A stretch of 64,000 nt of DNA, from positions 1-64,000 of the forward strand of contig QEKJ01000004.1 in NCBI GenBank assembly GCA_003096535.1, read 5' to 3'. The notes beneath the pieces were generated by a model that did no database searches, was not told the DNA's origin, and worked only from the letters and a program-made list of their open reading frames with translations. Source of the stretch: Agathobaculum butyriciproducens. Its GTDB lineage: Bacteria; Bacillota; Clostridia; Oscillospirales; Butyricicoccaceae. How positions within the stretch are numbered: position 1 is the first letter of the stretch; each line of letters opens with the position of its first letter. Shown piece after piece: positions 50,669 through 59,928 of this stretch. The translations under genes were made by a program, and so were the position numbers.

Positions 50669-51282
50669 TTTCCCACCTCCGTCAGTTTTGCAAAGTTGCG
50701 AAGCATCGCAAGTCCCACTTCACCGCTCTTTTCCGGGTGAAACTGGCAGCCGAACAGGTTCCCTCGCGCCACCATGGCAGGCACGCGCGCGCCATAATCC
50801 GTCACGGCGGCAAGGTCGTTTTCGTCCGCCGGATGCGCCATGAAACTGTGCACGAAATACACATAGCTGCCGTTTTCCAGGCCCTCGGTCATGGCATTCG
50901 GACGCAGAATGTCCAGCGCATTCCAGCCGATCTGCGGCAGCTTGAGACTCGTCTCAATGCGCTCAATGCGTCCCGGCAGCAGACCCAGACCCCTGCACGG
51001 ACGCACCTCGTCCGATTCCTCGAACAGCATCTGCATGCCGAGGCAGATACCGAGGAACGGCTTTTCCTTTGCAGCCTTCAGCACCGCCTCCGTCAAACCG
51101 GAGTGCTCCAAAGCCGCCATCGCATCCGGAAACGCGCCGACACCGGGCAGGATAACACCCGCCGCATTCTCGATCACGTCCGCCGAAGCCGCGATTTTAT
51201 TTTCATAACCCAGGTAATCAAGTGTGTTGTGTACGCTCATCAGATTGCCTGCGCCATAATCTACGATTGCAATATAACTCAT
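50665..51282 (-). CDS. hisH: Imidazole glycerol phosphate synthase, glutaminase subunit
   Basis: A 205-residue class I glutamine amidotransferase that supplies ammonia to HisF. The nucleophile is in LGICLGMQMLFEESDE, the His-Glu pair is in FGCQFHPEKSGEVG, and the N-terminus is IAIVDYGAGNLMSV. GAGAGGT lies 5 bases before the ATG. Gene order hisH-hisA-hisF is the classical core of his operons. Confidence 0.96.
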   Translation of the reverse strand: MSYIAIVDYGAGNLMSVHNTLDYLGYENKIAASADVIENAAGVILPGVGAFPDAMAALEHSGLTEAVLKAAKEKPFLGICLGMQMLFEESDEVRPCRGLGLLPGRIERIETSLKLPQIGWNALDILRPNAMTEGLENGSYVYFVHSFMAHPADENDLAAVTDYGARVPAMVARGNLFGCQFHPEKSGEVGLAMLRNFAKLTEVGK

Positions 51283-51360
51283 GTTGTACCTCTCGGAATC
51301 TGTTCCGCAGGGCGGGATGACCTCATCCTGCCGTAACGGTTGGCACCATGTTTATGAAAT

Positions 51361-51936
51361 TTAGAGAACACCCTTCGCGCTCAGAACGCCGCCGCCCGTC
51401 ACGGTAACGGCCTGCTTGAGCGCGCGTGCAAGCGCCTTGAACAGCGCCTCCGTGATATGGTGTGCGTTCTCGCCGTACTCGCACTTGAGGTGCAGCGTCA
51501 GTCCGGCGTGTACCGCCAGCGCACGCATGAACTCGACCGTCAGGCAGGTGTCGTACTGACCGCACATCGGCTGCGGCATGGGTGCATCGAACACGAGGTA
51601 CGGGCGGCCGGAGATATCCAGCGCGCAGAAGCCGAGCGCCTCGTCCATCGGCACGAACGCCTGTCCGAAACGCGCGATACCCGCCTTGTCACCGACGCAC
51701 TGCGCCAGTGCCTGACCGAGCGCGATGCCGCAGTCCTCGACCGAATGGTGACCGTCCACCTCCAGATCGCCCTTGCAGGTCAGTTCCAGACCGAAGCCGG
51801 AATGCACGGCGAAGCTGTTGAGCATGTGGTCAAAAAAGCCGATGCCGGTGTCGATTTTGCGGTCGCCGCCCTCGAGTGTCAGCTTGAGCGAAATGTCGGT
51901 TTCCTTGGTCTTTCGTTTGATTTCAGCGGTTCTCAT
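51361..51936 (-). CDS. hisB: Imidazoleglycerol-phosphate dehydratase
   Basis: A 191-residue monofunctional HisB dehydratase without the phosphatase domain. The metal-binding histidine motifs are GFFDHMLNSFAVHSGF, DGHHSVEDCGIALG, and the later FMRALAVHAGLTLHL and GENAHHITEALFKALARAL. ATG 51936 overlaps the end of hisD by 14 bases. The histidinol-phosphate phosphatase must be encoded elsewhere. Confidence 0.96.
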   Translation of the reverse strand: MRTAEIKRKTKETDISLKLTLEGGDRKIDTGIGFFDHMLNSFAVHSGFGLELTCKGDLEVDGHHSVEDCGIALGQALAQCVGDKAGIARFGQAFVPMDEALGFCALDISGRPYLVFDAPMPQPMCGQYDTCLTVEFMRALAVHAGLTLHLKCEYGENAHHITEALFKALARALKQAVTVTGGGVLSAKGVL

Positions 51937-53224
51937 CGTTGTTTTCCTCCGCAAAGCGCACCGCGATGGAGTTTGCGTGCGCGTCCAGATGCTCGCTCTG
52001 CGCGAGCGCGATAATATCCTGTGCATAGCTTTCGAGCGCGTCCCGCGTGTACTCGATAACGCTGGTTTTCTTCAAAAACGTGTCCGTGGACAGCGGCGAG
52101 AAGAAACGCGCCGTGCCCGAGGTCGGCAGAACGTGACACGGGCCTGCCATGTAGTCACCGAGCGGCTCGGGCGCGTACTGCCCGAGGAAGATCGCGCCTG
52201 CATTGTGCAGGTACGGCAGCAGCTCACGCGGAGCGGCGGTCACGACCTCCAGATGCTCGGGAGCGACCACATCAGCCATCCTGCAGGCGTCCTTCAAGTC
52301 GTCAAACACGATGGCGCAGCCGTAGTTCGCTACGCTCTCCTTGATGATATCCCACCGCGGGAGGAGCTTCGCCTGCCGCTCCATCTCGCAGGAAATCGCC
52401 TGCGCCTGCGCCATGGAATCGGTCAGCAGGACAGCGGAAGCCAGCTTGTCGTGCTCGGCCTGACTGAGCAGGTCGGCGGCAACGTAGGTCGGGTTGGCGG
52501 TGTGGTCCGCAATGACCAGCACCTCGGACGGACCGGCGATCATGTCGATATCGACCGTGCCGAACGCCAGCTTTTTCGCCGCCGCGACAAAGGCGTTGCC
52601 CGGGCCAACGATCTTGTCCACCTGCGGGATAAAGCCTGCGCCGTAGGTCAGCGCGGCAATCGCCTGCGTGCCGCCAATGGCAATAACGGTATCTACACCG
52701 GCGATCTTCGCCGCCGCAAGCACTTCGTTCGACATATTCTCGGTCGGCGGCGTGACCATGATCAGCTCACCGACACCGGCAACCTTGGCCGGAATGGCGT
52801 TCATCAGCACGCTCGACGGATACGCTGCCGTGCCGCCCGGCACATAAATGCCGACGCGCGAAAGCCCGCGCACGGTCTGGCCGAGCGTTTCGCCTTTGGA
52901 GCGATTCCACTCCCACGTTTTGACGAGCATCTGCTCATGGTAGTCGCGGATGTTCGCCGCCGCCTTTTCCAGCGCCGCGATCAGCTTGGGGTCGCAGGCG
53001 TTGTACGCGTCGTCAAGCACCTCCGGCTCGACAATGTACGGCGCCTTGCCGTCAAACCGCTCGGCGTACTCCACGACCGCGTCCCAGCCGCGCTGCTGTA
53101 CGTCCGCCATCACACCGCGGACAATCTGCTCAATATCGCCGCGCGCACCAGCCGCACGGGCCTTCATTTCGCGGATGACCTGCTGCTCTGCCTGTCCGTC
53201 CGCGAGGACTGTTTTCATAAACAT
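51923..53224 (-). CDS. hisD: Histidinol dehydrogenase
   Basis: A 433-residue zinc enzyme that oxidises histidinol to histidine in the last two steps. Features include GIYVPGGTAAYPSSVLMNA, KIVGPGNAFVAAAKK, DMIAGPSEVLVIAD, the catalytic QAEHDKLASAVL and the C-terminal HANSIAVRF. ATG 53224 has AAAAGGGGAA 6 bases upstream. It follows hisZG after about 100 bases that hold a short REP fragment. Confidence 0.97.
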   Translation of the reverse strand: MFMKTVLADGQAEQQVIREMKARAAGARGDIEQIVRGVMADVQQRGWDAVVEYAERFDGKAPYIVEPEVLDDAYNACDPKLIAALEKAAANIRDYHEQMLVKTWEWNRSKGETLGQTVRGLSRVGIYVPGGTAAYPSSVLMNAIPAKVAGVGELIMVTPPTENMSNEVLAAAKIAGVDTVIAIGGTQAIAALTYGAGFIPQVDKIVGPGNAFVAAAKKLAFGTVDIDMIAGPSEVLVIADHTANPTYVAADLLSQAEHDKLASAVLLTDSMAQAQAISCEMERQAKLLPRWDIIKESVANYGCAIVFDDLKDACRMADVVAPEHLEVVTAAPRELLPYLHNAGAIFLGQYAPEPLGDYMAGPCHVLPTSGTARFFSPLSTDTFLKKTSVIEYTRDALESYAQDIIALAQSEHLDAHANSIAVRFAEENNDENR

Positions 53225-53332
53225 TGTGGTATTCCCCTTTTGTGTCAACCGTTTTCGTCCACCGGCATTGGTATCAATATTCCGTAGGGCACCCCGCCCT
53301 ATGGATATGATTTATGTTATATATGTATTGGC

Positions 53333-54967
53333 TTACTTCTCCAAGCCACTTTCCAGTTCTGCAATAACCTTCTGAATCGCTGCCTTCTTCATCTTCGCGC
53401 TGGCGAGGTTGACGATAACTCTTGCCGAGATGGGCGCTACATTCTCAACGACCTCGAGGCCGTTCTCCTTGAGCGTCGTGCCGGTCTCCACGATATCCAC
53501 AATGCCGTCCGCCAGCTCGAGCAGCGGCGCCAGCTCGACCGAGCCTTCGATCTTGATGGTCTCAACGTCCATATTCTTCTTATTGAAAAAGGCCTTGGTG
53601 ACCGCCGGATACTTGGTAGCGATAACCGGGGTCTTATAGCCGCCGTACACGTCCTTGCCCTTCTTGGTAGCGAGGGCGAAGCGGCATTTGCCGAAGCCGA
53701 GATCTACCATTTCGTAGAAGCTGCCGCCCTTTTCCATGATGGTATCCTTGCCGACCACGCCCATGTCGCACACGCCGTGCTCGACATAGGTGATTACGTC
53801 CGCGGCCTTGCTCAGCACGATCTCCACGCCGCTGTCCGGCAGGGTGAAGATGAGCTTGCGCGTTCCGGCCTCCAGCTCGGAGATATCGTAGCCTGCGGCC
53901 TTGAGCAGCGCGAGCGTTTTCTTCTCCAGACGGCCCTTGGTCAGTGCGATACGCACGGTATCCCGGCGGGTTGCGACCTCGGGACGGCTCTGTCCTGCAA
54001 GGCTGTCGGCAACGCTCTCCACGTCAATGCCGAAGCCGCCCGCGGGCATATCCTTGCCGAACTTGGCGCACAGCGCGTTGTAACGGCCGCCTGCGAGAAT
54101 CGCCGCGCCTGCGCCGCCGATGTAGCCGCGGAACATGATGCCGGTGTAGTAATCCATCTCGTGGACAAGGCCGAGGTCGATCATGATGCGGTCGCCGTAG
54201 CCTGCCTCATCCAGTGCCTGATACAGTCGGCGCAGATAAGCGGTCGCGCCGAGCACGCGCACGTTGCCGGTGAGCGACTCGACCTCGTCAAGCACCTCGA
54301 TGCCGCCGAACAGATTCGGCATAGCGCTGAGCGCCTTTGCAGCGGGCTTGCCCTTAAACGGCTCGAGCGCATCACCGAGCGCGGCAAACGACTTGTTTTC
54401 GATCAGGCGGCGGATGCCCTCGGCGGACTGTGCATCCGCGCCAAGCTCATCCATCAGCGCCTTGTAGATCTCAGCGTGACCAAGCTCTACGCGGAAGTTG
54501 TCCGCGCCGGTCTTGCTGAGTGCGGCAAACGCAGCCGTGAGAATGTCCTTGTCGGCCTCCAGACCGTCCGCGCCGATAAATTCCGCGCCGACCTGCAGGA
54601 ACTCGCCCTTGTGGCCGTGATCGCCGGACACCGAACGGAACACCTTCTGGCTGTAATACAGGCGGACCGGCAGCGCCGCGTCATCCAGTCGGGTGGCTGC
54701 AATACGCGCGATCGGCGTGGTGTTATCCGGACGCGCCACGCAAATGCGGCCGGACTTGTCGATGATCTTCAGCATCTGATCCTGATCCAGCTCGGGGTTT
54801 GCCTGTGCAAATACATCAAAATACTCAACCGCCGGGGTGATGATCTCGCTGTATCCGCGCTCCTCCAGCGCGTCGCGCACAGCATTTTCCGTCTGCCGCA
54901 GCGCACGGCACGAGGAAAATAACAGGTCTCGGGTACCCTCCGGGGTGGAAATACGAAAACGGTTCAT
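53333..54967 (-). CDS. hisZ-hisG: Fused HisZ-HisG: ATP phosphoribosyltransferase regulatory and catalytic subunits in one chain
   Basis: A 544-residue protein. Residues 1-326 are HisZ, a histidyl-tRNA synthetase-like regulatory subunit (STPEGTRDLLF, RPDNTTPIARIA, YYTGIMFRGYIGGAG). After a linker of about 10 residues, 337-544 is the short catalytic HisG (VRIALTKGRLEKKTL, GVVGKDTI, ADGIVDIVETGTTLKENGL). Short HisG needs HisZ for activity and feedback, so the fusion fixes a 1:1 ratio. The frame is open throughout, with no stop or frameshift. It is the first gene of the operon; AAAGGAGT lies 11 bases before the ATG. Confidence 0.93.
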   Translation of the reverse strand: MNRFRISTPEGTRDLLFSSCRALRQTENAVRDALEERGYSEIITPAVEYFDVFAQANPELDQDQMLKIIDKSGRICVARPDNTTPIARIAATRLDDAALPVRLYYSQKVFRSVSGDHGHKGEFLQVGAEFIGADGLEADKDILTAAFAALSKTGADNFRVELGHAEIYKALMDELGADAQSAEGIRRLIENKSFAALGDALEPFKGKPAAKALSAMPNLFGGIEVLDEVESLTGNVRVLGATAYLRRLYQALDEAGYGDRIMIDLGLVHEMDYYTGIMFRGYIGGAGAAILAGGRYNALCAKFGKDMPAGGFGIDVESVADSLAGQSRPEVATRRDTVRIALTKGRLEKKTLALLKAAGYDISELEAGTRKLIFTLPDSGVEIVLSKAADVITYVEHGVCDMGVVGKDTIMEKGGSFYEMVDLGFGKCRFALATKKGKDVYGGYKTPVIATKYPAVTKAFFNKKNMDVETIKIEGSVELAPLLELADGIVDIVETGTTLKENGLEVVENVAPISARVIVNLASAKMKKAAIQKVIAELESGLEK

Positions 54968-55003
54968 GGCTCCGCTACTCCTTTATCGCTTTATCATGAT
55001 GAA

Positions 55004-55033
55004 ATCATACCATAGTTCCCTATATACTGTCAA
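55004..55033 (-). promoter_or_regulatory. his operon promoter
   Basis: Reverse-strand TTGACA (55033-55028), 18-bp spacer, TATGAT (55009-55004). The leader is about 40 nt, so no T-box or attenuator fits. Confidence 0.75.
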
Positions 55034-55189
55034 GACCCTTTTTAGAGAGCGGAGCCTACGCAGTGGGCAGCCTTTTCCGCTTCGAACTCCCGTTTTCGAG
55101 TGAAAAAAAGAGTGAAGAGCGGAGATGAAGCAGAGGCGGCTTTTTCTCTCCGCCCTCCCGCTTCCTCCCATCTCTTCACTCTCAACTCC

Positions 55190-55537
55190 TCACTCTACTC
55201 TCTTTTTATAGTTCTCCACAATCGGTACCAGCTTTTCCAGAAAGCTCTCCTCGCCGAGGGTGTTGAGCTTGAAGAACACGGCCGAACTGCCACCTGAAGT
55301 GATGGCGGAGAAAAACAGGTCGCGGTCGTTGCCGACCAGAGTGACATTCATGCTGACGCGGTTGCCGCCCATGTAGCTGTAACGCTCGAACACGCGCACC
55401 GCGCAGCGGACCGTGCCGTTTGTCCAATCCGAGCCGTCCTCGTAGGACGCAGACATGCTGCCGTTCAGCACGCCGTCCGTTACAAGCTCCAGCAGCTCGT
55501 CAAAATTTCCCGTCAGATGCTTTTCGTACTTTGCCAC
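55190..55537 (-). CDS. Small conserved protein of unknown function (DUF6054-like)
   Basis: A 115-residue soluble protein. It begins VAKYEKHLTGNFDELLELVT, then GGNRVSMNVTLVG and a SAITSGGSSAVFFK glycine/serine loop. The pattern resembles a small domain of unknown function found in Firmicutes; the assignment is tentative. GTG 55537 has GAAAGGTG 8 bases upstream, which overlaps the polC stop, so it is translated with polC. The region to the his promoter holds only a GAGTGAAGAG/CTCTTCACTC inverted pair. Confidence 0.6.
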   Translation of the reverse strand: MAKYEKHLTGNFDELLELVTDGVLNGSMSASYEDGSDWTNGTVRCAVRVFERYSYMGGNRVSMNVTLVGNDRDLFFSAITSGGSSAVFFKLNTLGEESFLEKLVPIVENYKKRVE

Positions 55538-55552
55538 AATCGTCACACCTTT

Positions 55553-58500
55553 CTAAAAGAGGGTCATCTGCGTTGTTTTCGGCATGGAGCCAAGCGCGCC
55601 GATCTGCTCGAGCAGCTCGACGACCGCCTTGGACGCCTTCGGGCACCGGACGATCAGCTCTTCTGCCGAGAGGAACTTACCGTTCTTTCTCTCCTCCACG
55701 ATGCTGAGCGCCGCCTGCTCACCGATGCCCGGCATGGACGTAAACGGCGGAATCAAACCGGTTTCCGTCACGAGAAAGCGCGTTGCGTCCGATTTATAAA
55801 CATCCATCGGCTCAAACGTAAATCCACGCCGGTAAAACTCGTGGCAGACCTCAAGGGTCGTCATCATATCCTTTTCCGCTGCTGAAATCGTCTTATCGCG
55901 CTCCTTCTGGCGCAGTTCGGACATTTTATCCAGACAAACCTTATCGCCCTTGATCATACAGGACGCATCAAAGCCTTTCGCGCGGATGGAAAAGTACGCC
56001 GAATAGAACGCGAGCGGACGGTGCACCTTGAACCACGCGATACGGAACGCCATCATGACATACGCGACCGCGTGCGCCTTCGGGAACATATACTTGATCT
56101 TCTTGCACGAGTCGATGTACCACTCGGGCACATGCTGCTCGTTCATGGCGGCTTCCATTTCCTCGGTCAGTCCCTTACCCTTTCGGACGGACTCCATCGT
56201 CTTGAACGACAGCTTGGGCTTGACGCCCTGCAGGATCAGGTAGTTCATAATATCGTCTCGGCAGCAGATACAGCCGGACAGCGGAATGCCCTTGCGGACC
56301 AGCTCTGCGGCATTGCCGAGCCAAACATCCGTGCCGTGCGACAGACCGGAAATCGAAACCAGCTCCGCGAACGTGGACGGGTGCGTCTCCTTGACCATGC
56401 CGCGCACGAACTTGGTGCCGAACTCGGGCACCGCCACACAGCCGAGGTCACCGAGGATCGGGTCGGTATCCGGGTTTTCGCCCTTGTACTTAAGCGCCTT
56501 GCATGAGTGAAACAGGCTCATGGTCTCCGGGTCGTCGAGCGGAATCTCCTGCGCGTTTACGCCGGTGAGGTTCTCCAGATGCTTGATGATGGTCGGATCA
56601 TCGTGTCCCAGCTCGTCCAGCTTCAAGAGGTTCGCGTCAATGGAGTGATACTCGAAATGGGTGGTGATGATGTCGGAATCCGGGTCATCTGCCGGATGCT
56701 GAATCGGACAGACGTCGTAAATCTCAATCTCCTTGGGCACAACGACAACGCCGCCCGGGTGCTGACCCGAGGTACGGCGCACGCCCGTGCAGCCTGCGGC
56801 AAGGCGGTTTTCCTCCGCGCGGGAGCACTCAACGCCGCGCTCCTCCATGTACTTTTTGACATAACCGAACGCGGTTTTTTCGGCAACCGTGCCGATGGTG
56901 CCCGCTCGGAACACATGGTCGTGTCCGAAGATCTCGCCGGTGTACCAGTGAATGCGCGACTGATACTCGCCCGCAAAGTTCAGGTCGATATCCGGCACCT
57001 TGTCGCCCTCGAAGCCGAGGAAGGTCTCGAACGGAATGTTGAAGCCCTGTTTGGTGAGCGGCTTGCCGCAGTTCGGGCAAATCTTATCGGGCAGATCGAC
57101 ACCGCAGGAGTAATCCTCGTGCCACTCGAGATATTTGTCGTCCGGGCACAGATAGTGCGGGGCGAGCGAATTTACCTCGGTGATATCCGACATGAACGCC
57201 GCGAGCGACGAGCCGACCGAACCACGCGAGCCAACCAGATAGCCGTCCGCGAGCGACTTGGTAACCAGCTTCTGCGCGATGATGTACATAACCGCATAGC
57301 CGTTGCCGATGATGGAGCCAAGCTCACGGTCAAGCCGCGCCTGCACCGGCTCGGGCAGCGGATCGCCGTAGATACGCTTAGCCTTTTCATAGCACATGTT
57401 GCGCAGGTCGTCCTCACAGCCGTCGATGTGCGGCGGGTAGTTTTCCCTCGGCACCGGACGAATCACGTCACACATGTCGGCGATCATGTTGGTGTTCTTC
57501 ACGACCACCTCATACGCCCGGTCCTCACCGAGATAGGAAAATTCCTTCAGCATTTCATCCGTGCTCTTAAAGTACAGCGGCGCCTGATTGTCCGCATCGG
57601 AGAAACCCTGACCCGCCATCAGAATACGGCGGAACGCCTCGTCCTCGGGCTCGAGGAAGTGTACGTCACCGGTGGCGCAGCACGGTTTCCCCAATTCATC
57701 CGCCAGACGGAGAATATCGCGGTTCCAGTCGCGCAGCTGCTCCTCGTCCTTCGCCATACCCTTTGCGATCATGAAGTTGTTGTTGCCGATCGGCTGAATC
57801 TCCAGATAGTCGTAAAACGACGCCAGCCGCTTGATCTCCTCCCACGGCTCGCCCTTGGTCAGCGCGCGGAACACCTCGCCCGCCTCACACGCCGAGCCGA
57901 AAATCAGTCCCTCACGGTGACGGATGAGTTCGCTGCGCGGCATAATGGGGCGCTTGTTGTAATATTCCAGAAAGCTCTTGGAAATCAGCTGATACAGGTT
58001 TCGCAGTCCCGCCTGATTCTTCACCAAAATGATAAAGTGATAGCGCGGCAGGTTTTTCAGCTTGTTCTTGCGGTCGGTCGTCGCCGCCAGCACCGGATTG
58101 ATATCCGCAGTCGTAACCGCGTGCATCTCCTCCCTGAGCCTTTTCAGCAGCTTGACGTAAATGCGGCCGAGCACGGCGGCATCCTCGCTCGCGCGGTGGT
58201 GCTCGAACGGGCCGACCTGCAGCTCCTTCGCCAGAATGTTCAGCTTGAACTTGTGCATGTGCGGCAGCATCAGGCGGCTCATCTCGAGGGTATCAATGCT
58301 TGTAAACTCCCGCTCGATACCCAGTCTCTGGCAGGCCGTCCGCAGGAAGCCCATATCGAAGCCTGCGTTGTGCGCCACGAGCGGGTACTGTCCCTCGCCT
58401 GCCCATGCGAGGAATTCCGGCACGGCTTTGTCGAGGTCGGGCGCGTCCGCTACCGTCTCGTCCGAAATGCCGGTCAGCTCGGTGATTTCCGGCGGAATCG

Positions 58501-59926
58501 GCTTGTGCGGGTTGACATAGGTCTGGAAGGAATCGCGAATCTCGCCCTCCACAACGCGCACAGCGGCAATCTCGGTAATTTCCTCGCTCGCCGGATTGAG
58601 TCCGGTGGTCTCCAGGTCGAACACGATGAACGTGCCGTCGAGCGGCTCGGCGCTCCTGCCGCGCACGACCGAAATGCTGTTCTCGTCATTGATGTAGTAC
58701 GCCTCGATGCCATAAACAATCTTCATGTCACCGATGATGTCCTTCTGCTTGCCCTCCTGCGCGTGCAGCGCTTCGGGGAACGCCTGCGCCACACCGTGGT
58801 CGGTGATCGCCATCGCGCGGTGTCCCCACTTAGCGGCGCGGCACAGCAGAGACGCGGTGCTGCTCATGCCGTCCATCGCGCTCATGTTGGTGTGCAGATG
58901 GAGCTCCACGCGCTTCATGCCCTCGTAGGTGTCCTTTCGCTCCGGCTTTTTCGCCTTGACGATGCCGGTCGGCTCGAGCACCATCTCCTTGGCAAAGGTG
59001 TCATACACCATCTTGCCCTGCACGGTGCAGTAGAGTCCCTTCTTGATTTTAGATGCCGTATCGCCCGCTTTGTCCGCCGCAAGGAACTTGGAAACGCGCA
59101 CGGAATTGGTGCGGTCGGTCATATCAAACGCAATCTTGACGTAATCCTTGCCGGTTTTCTTGCTGTGGATGTCCTTGCTGTCGGTGAAGAACACCTCGCC
59201 CTGAATCGTCACCATATCATAGGCGGCAATCGCCTCGTTGACCGAAACAATGGGGTCCTGAATCAGCTTGCCGAAGATGAGGTCGTCCTCGCGCACCTTC
59301 TCGGCGCGCGGGCGCTGATAGCCGGTATGCTGCTGCGGCGCCGGACGCGGCTTTTTCGGCTTGGGCGTTTCCGCCGCGGCTGCCGCCGCCTGCTCCACAG
59401 CCTTGTGCAGAATTTCCTCGCGGCTCTCCTCCTGCTCGGGTGCGGGTGCAAAATCCTGTGCATCCGCGCGGACCGCGTGCACCGGACAGCTTCTCCCCAG
59501 TTCCCGCTGAATACGCGCCTCCAGATGCCGCAGTGCGTTTGCGAAATGCTTTTCGCTCACCTCGTCCATCGGGATCTGGAGCGCACCGTCCGCAAATTCC
59601 CACTTGGTGTGGTCGAGCAGACCCTTGGCTGACGGCATGCGGTACGCCATGTCGTCATACAGCGACTTGATGTACGCGTTCGACAGCTCACCCGGCATGT
59701 TGTAGCGCGGCTCGATCATCACGCGGTCAAGACCGTAGGTGTCCGCGATCTGCTTTTCCGCCTTGGCAATCACCTTGCGGCTGACAACCTCGTGCAGACC
59801 GAGTTCCACGACCATCACCGTGTTATTATCCCCAAATGCCAGAGAACGCACCTCGCCTGCGGCAAGGTGCTTCTCCTCATTTACACATTTGCAGTTTTGA
59901 AAAATATCAATCAGCTTTCCAGCCAC
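55553..59926 (-). CDS. polC: DNA polymerase III PolC-type, alpha subunit
   Basis: A 1457-residue Gram-positive replicative polymerase. Order of domains: N-terminal region, OB fold (about 230-330, GEVFFTDSKDIHSKKTGKDY), PHP domain (VELHLHTNMSAMDGM, about 338) interrupted by the 3'-5' exonuclease (FIVFDLETTGLNP, about 432). The polymerase core follows with VGSRGSVGSS (about 898) and PDIDLNF (about 978), a zinc motif (CPNCGKPL) and an HhH segment near the C-terminus (MPGIGEQAALSIVEE). GTG 59926 has GAAGGAGAA 6 bases upstream. It is the distal core gene of the cdsA-dxr-rseP-ispG operon. Confidence 0.97.
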   Translation of the reverse strand: MAGKLIDIFQNCKCVNEEKHLAAGEVRSLAFGDNNTVMVVELGLHEVVSRKVIAKAEKQIADTYGLDRVMIEPRYNMPGELSNAYIKSLYDDMAYRMPSAKGLLDHTKWEFADGALQIPMDEVSEKHFANALRHLEARIQRELGRSCPVHAVRADAQDFAPAPEQEESREEILHKAVEQAAAAAAETPKPKKPRPAPQQHTGYQRPRAEKVREDDLIFGKLIQDPIVSVNEAIAAYDMVTIQGEVFFTDSKDIHSKKTGKDYVKIAFDMTDRTNSVRVSKFLAADKAGDTASKIKKGLYCTVQGKMVYDTFAKEMVLEPTGIVKAKKPERKDTYEGMKRVELHLHTNMSAMDGMSSTASLLCRAAKWGHRAMAITDHGVAQAFPEALHAQEGKQKDIIGDMKIVYGIEAYYINDENSISVVRGRSAEPLDGTFIVFDLETTGLNPASEEITEIAAVRVVEGEIRDSFQTYVNPHKPIPPEITELTGISDETVADAPDLDKAVPEFLAWAGEGQYPLVAHNAGFDMGFLRTACQRLGIEREFTSIDTLEMSRLMLPHMHKFKLNILAKELQVGPFEHHRASEDAAVLGRIYVKLLKRLREEMHAVTTADINPVLAATTDRKNKLKNLPRYHFIILVKNQAGLRNLYQLISKSFLEYYNKRPIMPRSELIRHREGLIFGSACEAGEVFRALTKGEPWEEIKRLASFYDYLEIQPIGNNNFMIAKGMAKDEEQLRDWNRDILRLADELGKPCCATGDVHFLEPEDEAFRRILMAGQGFSDADNQAPLYFKSTDEMLKEFSYLGEDRAYEVVVKNTNMIADMCDVIRPVPRENYPPHIDGCEDDLRNMCYEKAKRIYGDPLPEPVQARLDRELGSIIGNGYAVMYIIAQKLVTKSLADGYLVGSRGSVGSSLAAFMSDITEVNSLAPHYLCPDDKYLEWHEDYSCGVDLPDKICPNCGKPLTKQGFNIPFETFLGFEGDKVPDIDLNFAGEYQSRIHWYTGEIFGHDHVFRAGTIGTVAEKTAFGYVKKYMEERGVECSRAEENRLAAGCTGVRRTSGQHPGGVVVVPKEIEIYDVCPIQHPADDPDSDIITTHFEYHSIDANLLKLDELGHDDPTIIKHLENLTGVNAQEIPLDDPETMSLFHSCKALKYKGENPDTDPILGDLGCVAVPEFGTKFVRGMVKETHPSTFAELVSISGLSHGTDVWLGNAAELVRKGIPLSGCICCRDDIMNYLILQGVKPKLSFKTMESVRKGKGLTEEMEAAMNEQHVPEWYIDSCKKIKYMFPKAHAVAYVMMAFRIAWFKVHRPLAFYSAYFSIRAKGFDASCMIKGDKVCLDKMSELRQKERDKTISAAEKDMMTTLEVCHEFYRRGFTFEPMDVYKSDATRFLVTETGLIPPFTSMPGIGEQAALSIVEERKNGKFLSAEELIVRCPKASKAVVELLEQIGALGSMPKTTQMTLF

Positions 59927-59928
59927 GA

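Noticed and set aside
54968..55189. A T-box or attenuator before the his operon
   Set aside because: The consensus promoter leaves a leader of only about 40 nt, and no T-box sequence is present.
56507..59632. A 1041-codon open frame on the forward strand
   Set aside because: It lies antisense to polC, whose domains and motifs are unmistakable. The frame is a by-product of the GC-rich, biased codon use of polC and has no recognisable domain.
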